Shown here: positions 1 through 12,500 of the stretch, piece by piece
How positions within the stretch are numbered: the first letter of the stretch is position 1
Layout: each line of letters starts with the position of its first letter
Assembly (NCBI RefSeq): GCF_964340395.1
Contig: NC_135560.1
Coordinates: 7,058,598 to 7,122,597 of the forward strand
DNA: 64,000 nt
Source: Glandiceps talaboti
Taxonomy: Eukaryota; Hemichordata; Enteropneusta; Spengelidae
Reading direction: 5' to 3'
The notes under the pieces: model-generated
Told to the model about the DNA's origin: nothing
The model's input: the letters and a program-made list of their open reading frames with translations, nothing else
Databases searched by the model: none
Made by a program: the position numbers and the translations under genes

Positions 1-455
1 GAAAACATCCAGATTTGTGGTATCTTTCACTGTGCTTTATAGACTTGCATTTCATACTATGTTCAAGTATGTAGCATTGAGCTCCTGACAGATATTTTGT
101 GGCTTGCCACTCATGAGAAGCATCTCAGAAGGGTAACGAATATTCCTGTCATCTGAAAGAAAATTTCACTACCACGAAAATAACACGTACAGTTTCTTGG
201 TAAAACACTACTGGTACAACTTCTGCTCCATGCACTATACATGCATCAGGCACGCATGAGAATAATATATTGTCATGCTTGTTCCATTTTGACCCTCTAG
301 CCTAACCTAAAATGTTACAGGTTTTGAGAATAAGTTGACTTTTTTGTTCTATTTTGACCCTCTAATATAATGTAAAGTGGTAGTACAGGTACAAAGAATT
401 AAATGCTTGAGAAACATCTCTATCTTTAAACGTAAGACGTCTTTTCTTTCCTCAG

Positions 456-578
456 ATGTTGATGAATGTGCAAGAATACCACCAATGTGTACTAACGGTA
501 ACTGTACCAATACTGAAGGATCTTTCGACTGTACCTGTAACCCTGGCTTTGTACTTACTGACAACCAAGATTGTGAAG
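456..578 (+). CDS. FBN: Fibrillin exon: cbEGF domain 1 of window
   Basis: A 123-nt phase 1-1 exon between a cctcag acceptor and a gtagg donor. It encodes one calcium-binding EGF module starting DVDEC with six cysteines. The 455 bases before it are intron with no exon I can recognise. Confidence 0.95.
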
Positions 579-3500
579 GTAGGAATTTATATCTATATAC
601 ATCTTATACCACACACAAACCAGGTTGAATGCATTCAAACAAAAAATATGGGTTTTCTACCCTGTGTGCTATATGTCATGACAAATCGCATCTACACCAT
701 TTGTTCTGTCATGCTCGAATATGCATAAAACTTTCAAAATCATTCATTTTTTTTCCTGATTTTTCATAGATTAAGCTGTAGGAGGTATAATATAATAGCC
801 CTCAATATTATTCTTCTTTCAATCAGAATCTGCTTTTGACCTAAGAGTTATGTCAATACTCATCCATCAACTCATAGTGGCAATGCCCCTTAGGTCGCTT
901 ATATTTTCCTTGACTGAACAAAGAAAATTTTGGAAGAAGTGATATAATATTGTATTATTATTATTATAATTATTATTATTATGATTATAAACATTTTTCA
1001 TATCTATCTTTCGCAGACGTTGATGAATGTGTAACAGAACCAGGTGTATGTGAAAATGGTATCTGTCAAAATGAAGTTGGCAGCTTTAACTGTCTTTGTT
1101 CACCTGGCTATAAAGTCAGCGATGATCTACGCACCTGTGTTGGTAAGTCTACTCAATATTTTGATTAAAATTTTTTTTTTTTTAAAAGTCATGCTAACTT
1201 ATGTAGAAAAAGACATTTTGAGTCAAAAGTGCCAAATCAGATTTTTGGAATACAGGCACCATGACGCCATTTAGTTTCCTCTTTATCTGAGGAAGAGCCC
1301 TAATGATCGATTGAAACATTCTAAAGTTTTGATAAATAAATTTGTAAGTGTAACCAGACTTTATTTCATTGTCCAATCAACTCATTTTGCATATGTTTTA
1401 CTTCTTACATTTTTACTTTCACTCACTTTTCCTGATACAGTAGATAACAAGGCTTGAAATTAATGGTTTTCCTTGGTAGTCCCAGTGGGTTACCAATTTC
1501 AGAAATTGTTAGCCCAAGGAGTGTGACCTGTAGTCCCATATTCCTGAACTGAAAAGATAGTTCCTCTAATAATGGAAATGTGTGTCATTAATACGTTCAT
1601 GTTTATAAATCTTCCATCCGTGAAACTATTGCATATTTGAGTATTAGCCTGAGTGTGCTACCCGCTGCAAATTATGGTAGCCCTATGACAAGAATTGGTA
1701 GTCTGTAGATTCAAGACAACTGTTATATTTGAACCCTAGATAGTGACATCTCAGTGCATAGGCACTGTTTTACCATTGAACCCAGTTGCATGACGTACTA
1801 AGATCAACCCACAGCCACAACAGATAGACACTACTATTACTAAGAACACTTGAAACAACTCAGGATAGCATTGAAATTGCAAATGCAAAAATAATTGATT
1901 ATTTTTTTCTGTTTGGCCTGGTGGACCAAATCTGATGGAAAATATTGCGTTAATTAACCACAATATAGCTAGACAGGGACATTTTTTATATGAGATTGAT
2001 ATTTGAAATGAAAGCTTCTTGTTCTACATTCTTACCTATTGTTGTTGTTTCATTGTGTACAGACCGTGATGAATGTGAGGAAGATCCCGATATCTGTGGT
2101 GCTGGTATTGGAACCTGTCAGAACATCATTGAATCCTATACATGTACATGTAATGAAGGTTACCAAATGGATATCTCAGGAAGAAAATGTGAAGGTAAGT
2201 TCAAAACTTAAAGAAGGAGATGAATAAAGCTTATGTGTAAATCGTTAAATATGTCACCTAGCACTAAAGCCATGAAACAGTTTGCCAAAACCTCTTGACC
2301 TGAACAGGTGAAACATTACTCATAAGTAATTAGAACCCTTGGTTGTGATAAAAAAAAAACAACTAATTATTACTATTAAGTGTGGATGTTTTATGGGTGT
2401 GGTTTCATCATTTGAGTAAAACCAATGGATGTGATTAAAACATTTCTAAATCACTAAGGCTTGTATTAAATTGAAAAAAAGGTATACCAGGAAAACCAGT
2501 TTGTGAATGTGTTATTGGTTCAGTGGGCTGAATCATATTTATGTAGATAAAAAATGGCCATTTACAAAAAGTAGTAAAATATGTTTGTGTCTGTTTAGTG
2601 GATATCATGAAAGCATTTCCAACTCGGTAACAGGTAGTATGAACTTGATGGGTATATAAGACGGACACTACTTTGTGTATGTTTTATTATATTCAATGTG
2701 TTAAACCGTTTTTAACGCGTATAGATTTTTCAAATCACTTTGTTTTTAGATTTGAATGAGTGTGCCTCCCTCACTGATATTTGCCTTGATGGAATCTGTG
2801 AAAATAGTGTTGGCAGCTTCACATGCACCTGTCCAGATGGATACATGCTGACTGCTGACAATAAAGAATGCCGAGGTAATGTACATGCACTTTGTTGTCT
2901 TTTTCTTGGTGTGGTTTAATAGTGACCATATGGATGACGATTTGATATTTATTTCTGGATTTTTCAATTTATAAAACAATTTTATTATGGCTTCCTCCTT
3001 GAAAAATCAATGTGAAACAACATATGCCAAGTCCTATTTTGTGACTCAATAAATGGCAAAAGATTAATAAATGTGTAAAATATTTGTTATTGTATGTACA
3101 ATAACAAACTTTTTACACATTTTTTTTACCTTTTTGCAATGTATTGAGTTACAAACACAGACTTGGTCAATGTTGTTTCACATGATTTTTCAAGTAGAAA
3201 ACCATGATAAAATTGTTTTATAAATTGAAAATTATAAATATTAAATTATAGAAAGAGACATTATTCATCGAAGGTGACTCATAAAATTTATTCAACAATG
3301 ATTGTCAGGAGTATAGAATTCATAATGATAACGTTAAAAGATTACGTTGAAGTTACTGTACATTTTTTTTTTTGAAATTGGAATTTTTTTTTTTTTGAAA
3401 ACGTAACTTAGGTATAGATTAATTTAAAACCAAATTGACTCATTCAGAACATTGCTTAGTATTTACCTTTGTAAAATGAAGTGTCGTGGGAATACAACAA

Positions 3501-6500
3501 TAGTAAAGTACCAAAAATGCTCAGAAGTAATGGTCTGTCCATTTGCAAACTTAAGATTGTATTGCAAAGATATGGAACTTTTAGTTTAAGATTGTATTGC
3601 AAAGATATGGAACTTTTAGTTTAAGATTGTATTGCAAAGATATGGAACTTCTAGTTTAAGTAGGAAGAAATAGGTTTGAAGACTGTACTCTGAAGGTGAA
3701 TTCTTTTACAGTTCTACGTGAAAAAAAAAAGTTGACTCACTATTTTAATGTGTGATGCTCTTTAATGAGTAATTTGTTTTAATACAGTCTTCTGAATATT
3801 TTTTATCCTTCGTATTTTGAAAGAACTTTTAACCTGCAATTTTAAATGTCATTTGTGCCCTTTCTTCAGAGACATTTATCGATGGCTTTTTCTGTTTTCA
3901 TAGCTGTTGTATTATTTTTCATCTTTAGTTGTTAGTTTTGTTGTACAATGTGCTGAGACGTAGTGTAGCATGTTTCTTTAGGAATTAAATAATAATAATA
4001 ATAATAATAGTAAAATATGGCTATTTAGAATAGAATACCTAAATGTTTGTTTTAATGTTTTACTTTACCAGACATGCGCAAGTACCCTTGCTACAGTAAC
4101 TTTGAAGACGGATTATGCTCTGCTGAAAGAGGTGGTATTTCCACAAGAGCACAGTGTTGTTGTAGTCGTGGAGCTGGCTGGGGTGATCCATGTGAACTTT
4201 GTCCAAACCAACTTGCAAGTAAGAAACATTTCATTAAATCATAGACCCTCCACCAACAGAGTCTATGATTTAATATACATACATTAGTTACATTTAGTGA
4301 AAGTTCTTAGAAATAAAGCAAATCAAAGATGCATTTATGGAACAACCATGACTACATCAACTTGATCTAACTATCAACGTTAACAAATCAGTCTGTCATT
4401 ATTGCATTGTTTTAAAGTGTGAAAGTGTCCAAATTTGTAGATTTTCAGAAAATTAGGGTTCATCATTCAATTTATGCCCAAATGTTTTGCACATCGTCAG
4501 TTTGAATTAATTCCTTGAGATGGACCATCAAGGACCCAATGAAAAAAAGTTTTGAATGCTGTCTTGTGTTACTCCCAACAGCAGTACTTTTGTATGATAT
4601 TGCAATTTTTATTGACAAATAAAGAAATCTACAAAAACAGTATTCTGTAGTAGAAGTCCTATGCTTTAACAGTTAATAGAATTTGGTTAAGTTTTTGTCT
4701 ATAATCTATAATCTACACAAATCCAGCACGAATTATCCAAACACACAGACTTTAATATATATATACACACGTTGTGGAAATGTACTGCAAATCTACACTT
4801 GATATGTCATTTTCAGATGAGTTTCAACAGTTGTGCCCAGATGGCTTTGGAATTGCTCCAGGCAGTGGCGATCCAGATATGATAGGCGATATCAATGAAT
4901 GTGAATTGTTTGATGACAATTGTGATAATGGTTACTGTGTGAATACTGATGGATCATTCCGATGCGAGTGTCCTATGGGCTATATTCTCGATGAGAGTGG
5001 TCATCGTTGTGTTGGTAAGTCACTTCAAAATATATGAATGCTAGACCTTCACTATGTTCCAGTCAATACAAAAATAGTAGAATTATTTCAATAATTTTGT
5101 GTGATGAAAATTATATCTTGTCAAAGAATTACGAATAAAAAACCTTTTTTTTTTAAATATAAGTAATCTAAATATTGAGAAAATCATGGTTTAATATCTT
5201 TAAACAGGTCAAATATATCACAGAAGGAACAAATTAATAATTGTGATGTTTCAATGTACACTTTCTTTGACAATGCTTCTTATTGTACAAAACTAAAAAT
5301 GAAAATTTCTACTCATAGTCAAAACATTTTTTGGAAACGAATCCAAGTTTTGACTCCGTGATTAAAAATTTTCATTTGTAACTATGATGAACTCAAGAGT
5401 CCATGCACATTCATCTCACTTGTACAAAGCTAGTCACAAATCACAGCTTTTTGTACTTGATTTTGACAAAGATGTCCCACAACAAAAATTGTCAAGTTGA
5501 ATGGCCTTGTTGTGTATTCTGTAGTTACTGTAAAACTTTCCTGGGTAGGCTCAACAGACAATTAAGACCCACTTGTTAATTGTTTATCGTGAAATTCAAA
5601 CTTTCATACGTCTTGTGTATTTTCAAGAGACAAGTCCTCACTACTTGTTTGTCATGAAATTCAAACTTTCATACATCTTGTGTATTTTCAACAGACAAGA
5701 ATGAATGCGCTGCTGAGAGCAATCCTTGTGGCAATGGTGAATGTACCAATGTAGAGGGTGGCTATGAATGCGCTTGTAATGAAGGTTACAAGGTTGGCAT
5801 GGACAACACATGTGAAGGTAAAGCTCAGTTTAATCAAGTGATATTGAAGTTTATTAGAATGATTAAAGACTATAGTTTGGCCTCTAGGGGGCGCTGTTTG
5901 AAAGCAGATTTCAGATGGAAACATGGTACAGTATTGCAACACAGTACTTTGAAAGCAATCCTTTCCCAACATTTCATGACAGATATCGATGTCATTGCTG
6001 ACAAAATTCAAATTGGTCCGGTTTTTTTATTTTCTTTCATTTTCGGAACTTATGAAATTATATTGACTGCATCTTCTGCCATGTGTTAGCATACATGATG
6101 AAAAGTTTACAGGTACTCTCCTGCAACATTTTTCAAAATGACTCTAGTGGATTAAATGGGTAAATGGAATATGATGTATTGAAAATAAAAAATTCTGTTT
6201 ACATAATACACATTGTGCATAGAATCATCAGAAATCAACTGTTCATATCTTAATTATAGCAACCAAGATTGTATGCAAAAAAAAGTAACATGTTTGATTA
6301 TGTTTTAATCTATTTTATGTCATAGCGTGAAGTTATCAATAGAATAGCTTTGATTTGATATCGTGTTTTTCTCATTCTGTATTTTCTCCACATCTTCTTT
6401 GTTTAGATATTGATGAATGTGAAGAGAATGGATCTGAATGTGCTTTCCGCTGTGTTAACACAGAAGGATCCTACATATGTGTATGTCCCAGAGGTTATAC

Positions 6501-9500
6501 GCTCCGTCCTGATGGCAAGATGTGTCAAGGTAAGTAATATTCAAGTTTTGAGAGATAGGGTAGTATTCAATTTGTACAGATACCCTTATGAAATTAATCT
6601 TGGTTATCCATACCTGTCAAGTGGGTCTCATGCTTAATGGCTACCACCCTAAAGAGTGAAGAGTTTGACGAAATAGTAAACAAAATTTATGTGACTTATG
6701 CTTTCAATTAAGATGCACAAATCATGCAAATAAGGGCATAGATCAATTTTATAAAATTATATTATTTGAAATTAACTAGGTATCTGTTGCTTTAGACTGT
6801 CAACATGACTTGACACAGGAGCTTGAATTACTTGGGATTACACTCGACTTCCTATTCCTGGCAGTACACTGTTATCATGGTGCAATAGTCCTAACTGAGA
6901 GTGGAAGGCACATGAAAATTGAACACTCACTTCCCTAGAATCTCTAGGTGGTGGTAGCCAATGAGTGAAAGCCCAATGATGAGAGCCTGGGTAATGATTA
7001 ATATGAAATATGGCAAAATTTGTCAAGGTATTAAAACAATATTTCAGTTTCTGGGGATACCTACCACTATTAGTGTACAAATTTTGAATTCCTAGGAATA
7101 CACCCATGTGAAAAATCGGTATGGCAAAACATGTCAAGATAAATAGCAGTTAAGATACCAGCCATAAAGTACAATTTTTGAATTCCAAGGGATACTCCTG
7201 AAAATGTCTATGCTCCAAGGCATGATGACAAAATTCAGGATACCCTGATTACAATGTTGAATTGGCTAGGATAGTTAAACAAGAGACATCTGAATTCCTA
7301 GGGATTTTCAGATGCCAAGCATCATCAAGTTTATGTCTCCAGATTCCAGCAATATAAATGCATAGTTGACTATTAAATAATATATAAAATTAAACTAGTG
7401 ATGCCCAGATATAAACAGATTTTGTGATATTTCTTTGTGGATCAAATATCAAAATGTTAATTCTAATGAACTAAGATTCTCTTTAATATCTATTATTGGT
7501 GATCTGCCTGAGGCTAAAGTCCTAACGTACGAGCAATACTGTTATCTTTTTTACTGTACCCAGATTATGATGAATGTACTGCTGGTGAGCATGGCTGTAA
7601 ATATCGCTGTAAAAACTTGATTGGTACATACATGTGTATCTGTCCAGAGGGTATGGAACCACTAGAATCAAACACAGATATCTGTGTAGGTAAGTAGTCA
7701 TATTTTTATTTTTTTGTGGTTGTATGAGACTTTTTTAATGGCCTGAAATAAAGAATATAATAATTGCACAGTACAGAGATATTCAACCAGAGACCAACAT
7801 TGAAGTTATCGATAAAGACACATACTGTGTAACACTGAATATTTTCTTGTTGAATGGCTTCAAGGAACTGCTGACCTGAACGTTCCATATCTGTTTTGTT
7901 TCAGATTTTCTAACTAATAATTTTTTGTATAAAAATGTGATTTGTTTTGACTAGATGTTAACGAGTGTGATAGTCAACCAGACATATGTGGCAATGGACA
8001 GTGTGTGAATATTAGAGGTGGTTACCAATGTGATTGTTATCAGGGCTTTGAAGCTGACTTATCTGGCAAGAAATGCGTTGGTAAGTTTTCACTTTTAGTA
8101 TAACTCATAGAACTATTGATAACATAAATATTTTTTACTGAAATACAATGAGTAAGACTGAAGTAAAGCACTTTCTCTATGTGCTACACTCCTTTATGGT
8201 ATTCATATCAAGTGCTAAAGTATACAGTTTCAATTGGTTTATTTACAAGCCTAGCATGTGGCCTTTCTAATGTGGTCAATTAGCAAATGAAACAGTATAC
8301 TTTTACACTTGATATGGATGCTATAAACGATTGTGGTACATACAGAAAATGCTTTACTTTGGTCTTATGCATTGTACCATATAGGCCTGTGCCAGAGGTA
8401 ATAATTTTACAGTGCTATGATCATAATATCCATTTTGAAAGATGATTTATAAATGTTTACTATTATTATATTGGTGAGAAAACTTTCACCTAGCTGTCAT
8501 GATACTCACCATTATAGTGAGGTAATGATGGTATATGATGTGAAGTGAGAAATGATACGTTAAATCTGTAATGCTGTGATATAAATTAAAGATATTTTCA
8601 TCAAATGTTTACATCTTTATTGTCTCAGAGTACAGATATTCATGTGTACATAGTCTTTTCGTAAAATGATTCAAGAAAAGTAAATAAATATAAACATAGT
8701 TTCTGATTTGTGAGGTGTCAGAAAAAAATGTTTATTATTAGTGTTTTTTTACTATTAAAAGTTGGGGAATCTCAGTTATACAAAAGGGATGAAAGTGGTA
8801 TAGTTTGCCATAGAAGCTACCATACATTATTATACTGTTTGGGAACTCAAGTGAAATGATTAGGGAACTCTGATAGATTTTACCCATTTTCCACCTTTAG
8901 CATAAACACTGATATATATATGCATGGTTATGCAAACAAGAAATGTTGTACTGCATCTGTATTGGTATATTATAGCAATGACTGTTTCCAAATGATCTTT
9001 CTCCAAATCTCCATTAGCTTCTTTACATTTTGACTATAGCAAGACTGCCACGATTCACATTCTACAGATCTTAGCTTGCAAGTGTGCAGTCATTCATTCT
9101 ATCATTAAATCACTTGTAAACACTGTCCAGTTATTGATATCGAATCACTGACCTGTCTCACACAGATCGCCGTGAGGGTATCTGCTTCTTCTCTGTCAAC
9201 AACGGTATGTGTCAGACTTCATTCAGTGCAGTCCGACAAATGACAATGTCCAGATGCTGCTGTGCTATGGGTATGGCTTGGGGACCTGACTGTGATACCT
9301 GCCCAAGGAAAGGATCAGGTGAGAACATAAATGAACACTGCCATGTCTCCACAATTCACATATGTTGGAAAAAACTATAGAATGAACAATGCTGCTGATA
9401 CAACCATATAATCATGAAGTTATTCAGTATTTTCTGTAGGATAAAGTACATTATACCGTGCATTAGCCATTTAGAACAAAAAATATAGAATATATACTGT

Positions 9501-12500
9501 GGTTGTTCTACGTCATGACAACGCGTGTCTACATCACTGGTTTTGCTGTGTTCAAAATATTAGTCAAAACGTTCAAAATTACCATTACTCGCCCCAGTAT
9601 AATTATGTTATTCTCCAATATTTTTCTTCATTCAGCCAGAAAATACTTGTGACCTAAGAGTTGTCACTATGAGTCACTAGACGAGCAGTAACAAAGGCTC
9701 CTTAGGTCACTCGTATTTTCCATGGCTGAATCAAGAAAAATATTGGAGAATAACATCAAAAAACCATACTCTGTATAATTTTGTACTGTCTTATATTATT
9801 TGGTATAGCAAACAACTCTTTTCAGTGTCAACACATCTTTCAAAACCAGGATTTTATTCTGATGTAGTAATACATAGTAATGTAAATGCAATGCCTGTTT
9901 TCATTCTAGTTACCTATGAGGAACTATGTAGTGAGGGCGGTGGCATGGAACCTGATGGCCAAGATATTGATGAATGTTTGGACATACCAGGACTATGCGA
10001 GAATGGCAGGTGTTTGAATACTGTAGGATCTTATACATGTATCTGTAACACCGGATTTGTTAGTGATGGTCGTGGAACTAAATGTGTTGGTAAGTCACTT
10101 TTGAAGTATGATGTAGTTAAGTTGAGCTTTTTCATCACTAGTTGTGATAAACTCGCATTAAATAATATCTGCTCAAATAAGTTTCATATATAGCGTGTGT
10201 GTTAAAAAATCATCAAAATAACATGCATCAGTAACTGTACATTATTTATATTTGTTAAAAAAATATTTTATGTCAGTTTCATATTTGTAGTTGTGTGAAA
10301 TTGTTTTCTAGATACCAATATTGCATAGTCAAAATACTGTACAGCCAATTGACTATTTTCTAGAAAACGACGCTACATTTTCTATTATTTAGACATGGAA
10401 TCCTTGAAATGCTATCAAACATTAAATGTAATTTTACTGCCTACAGAGTCATGTGTCACTGTCGGCTTCATTGTGACTCTTCTCATAGCAGATTACCAAC
10501 TTTTGTGAAAATGTTATGAAGGTTTGCATTTTCCCCAAATGTGACATTTATTTATTGTCCAAATTTCAATTTCAAAAAACACGAATTGATATTTCAAGAA
10601 TGTAAAAGTTAAACAGTATATACATGTATGTATTGGTGTCTCAAATACATTCTGCAACCATAACTGCTACTAGCACATTTGATAGCCCTTCCATTCTGTG
10701 AATGCTAGCACTAACACTACACTTTGGTAACTCTGCATATCTACCTAATGTGCTACCAACAGTTCTGGTTGTACTTCTATTCAGCAAACTGAAGCACTAT
10801 TTTCTCACATATCAAATGTATTTTTTCTTTGATTGTGTAGATGTTAATGAATGTGAAGAGTCCCCACCACTGTGTGATTATGACTGTAAAAATACAGAGG
10901 GAGGCTATACTTGTGGTTGCCCACAAGGTTACATCGAGGGTATTGATGGCAAATGCACTGGTAAGACTAATTCTCATTTTAGGTCAGTGTTTGAGAAAAT
11001 ATCGTGAAACTATTGAGATGTGTTTTAAGTGTTATGACTAGTAAAATAATTGTAATAATGAGGTAATACCTTGTAACAGCTAGCTGCTGTTCAGTTTAAA
11101 TTGATTTTGTGTTCATGATATGTCTATCTGTATCACTCACATTTCTTGACATATTGCATTTTACTATTTGGAATATAAATATCTACCATAAAAAAGACAG
11201 AGACAAATGAAGGGGAGAAATCATTGGTTACACTGTACTGCATATATAATGTAGTCAGTAGGGAAACAGACAGGCAGACATATTCTATAATTGTTTAAAA
11301 TGTTAATGTTTTTGTTTTTTTTGTATTTGTAGATTTGGATGAATGTGCAACTGATAGCCACGATTGTCAGTATCAATGTATGAATACCATTGGAGGATTC
11401 CATTGTACTTGTCCTGAGGGCTACTCTCAACATGGCATGGGTTGCATAGGTAGGTCACAGAGCTTGCTCACACTAAATGCACACACAGTGTGCACCCATG
11501 TACTCACCTACATGCATCCATGAACACTCATAATAGGTACCTATATATGCACACACACATACAGTGTGCAGCCACATGCTCGCACACATACACACACACA
11601 CACACACAGTACCGTAGTAACACATCTGCAATTGCTATTTTCTTGGGAAGGATAAAGCAAAGTTCTCTGTCAAATAGATTTTTCTACTATTTGGACCATG
11701 TGATTGAATATGAAAGCCATGTTTATTTAGTCCACATATTAAATTGAATCTCTGTCACCAACAGATGTTGATGAGTGTGCTGCTCAACCTCAGCTGTGTG
11801 GACCATTTGGTACATGTCAGAATGAACAAGGTGGTTATCGTTGTGAATGCCAGAGAGGATATATCTTTGATCAAAATCTAGCCGTTTGTCAAGGTATGTA
11901 TAAAGTGTAGTAACCAAATTACAATCTAGCATTATGCCAATTTATTAAGTTAGTTACAATCATAGTATTATCCCAGTTTTGTCACTACATAATCCACTGA
12001 CAGTGACTGATCTAGCAAATGGCCAATATCAGGCATCACCAAAGTTTCTGTTTAAAAGACCAAGGAGATAGGAATATGAGAAATGTCAGCTATACTTTTG
12101 AAAACATATTCCATACATCTTGATTCACATCTAGCCATTAATTGCAACACTTATCTAGAGTTTGCTTCTCTTTGGACAATTGTTAACGGTGTACCAGAGG
12201 TGGATGTTTGAGAAGTTCTTCTCTTTACCATATAGACTAATGACAGTGTTATAGTGACAATGATATTACAAGGACTTGTTTTCCTTCCTTCATTTAGATG
12301 TTGATGAGTGTACAGGTAACCACCAATGCCAAGGTGGATGTCAGAACACAATGGGTGGTTATCGCTGTAGCTGTCCTCCAGGATTCCTTCAGCATTATTA
12401 CTGGAACCAGTGTGTTGGTATGTTGTTATATCTCCTCTTTCCTAATGTCTATCTACCATCTTTTATATGTGAAGACAAGTTCCCATTATGTAGAGATCCA

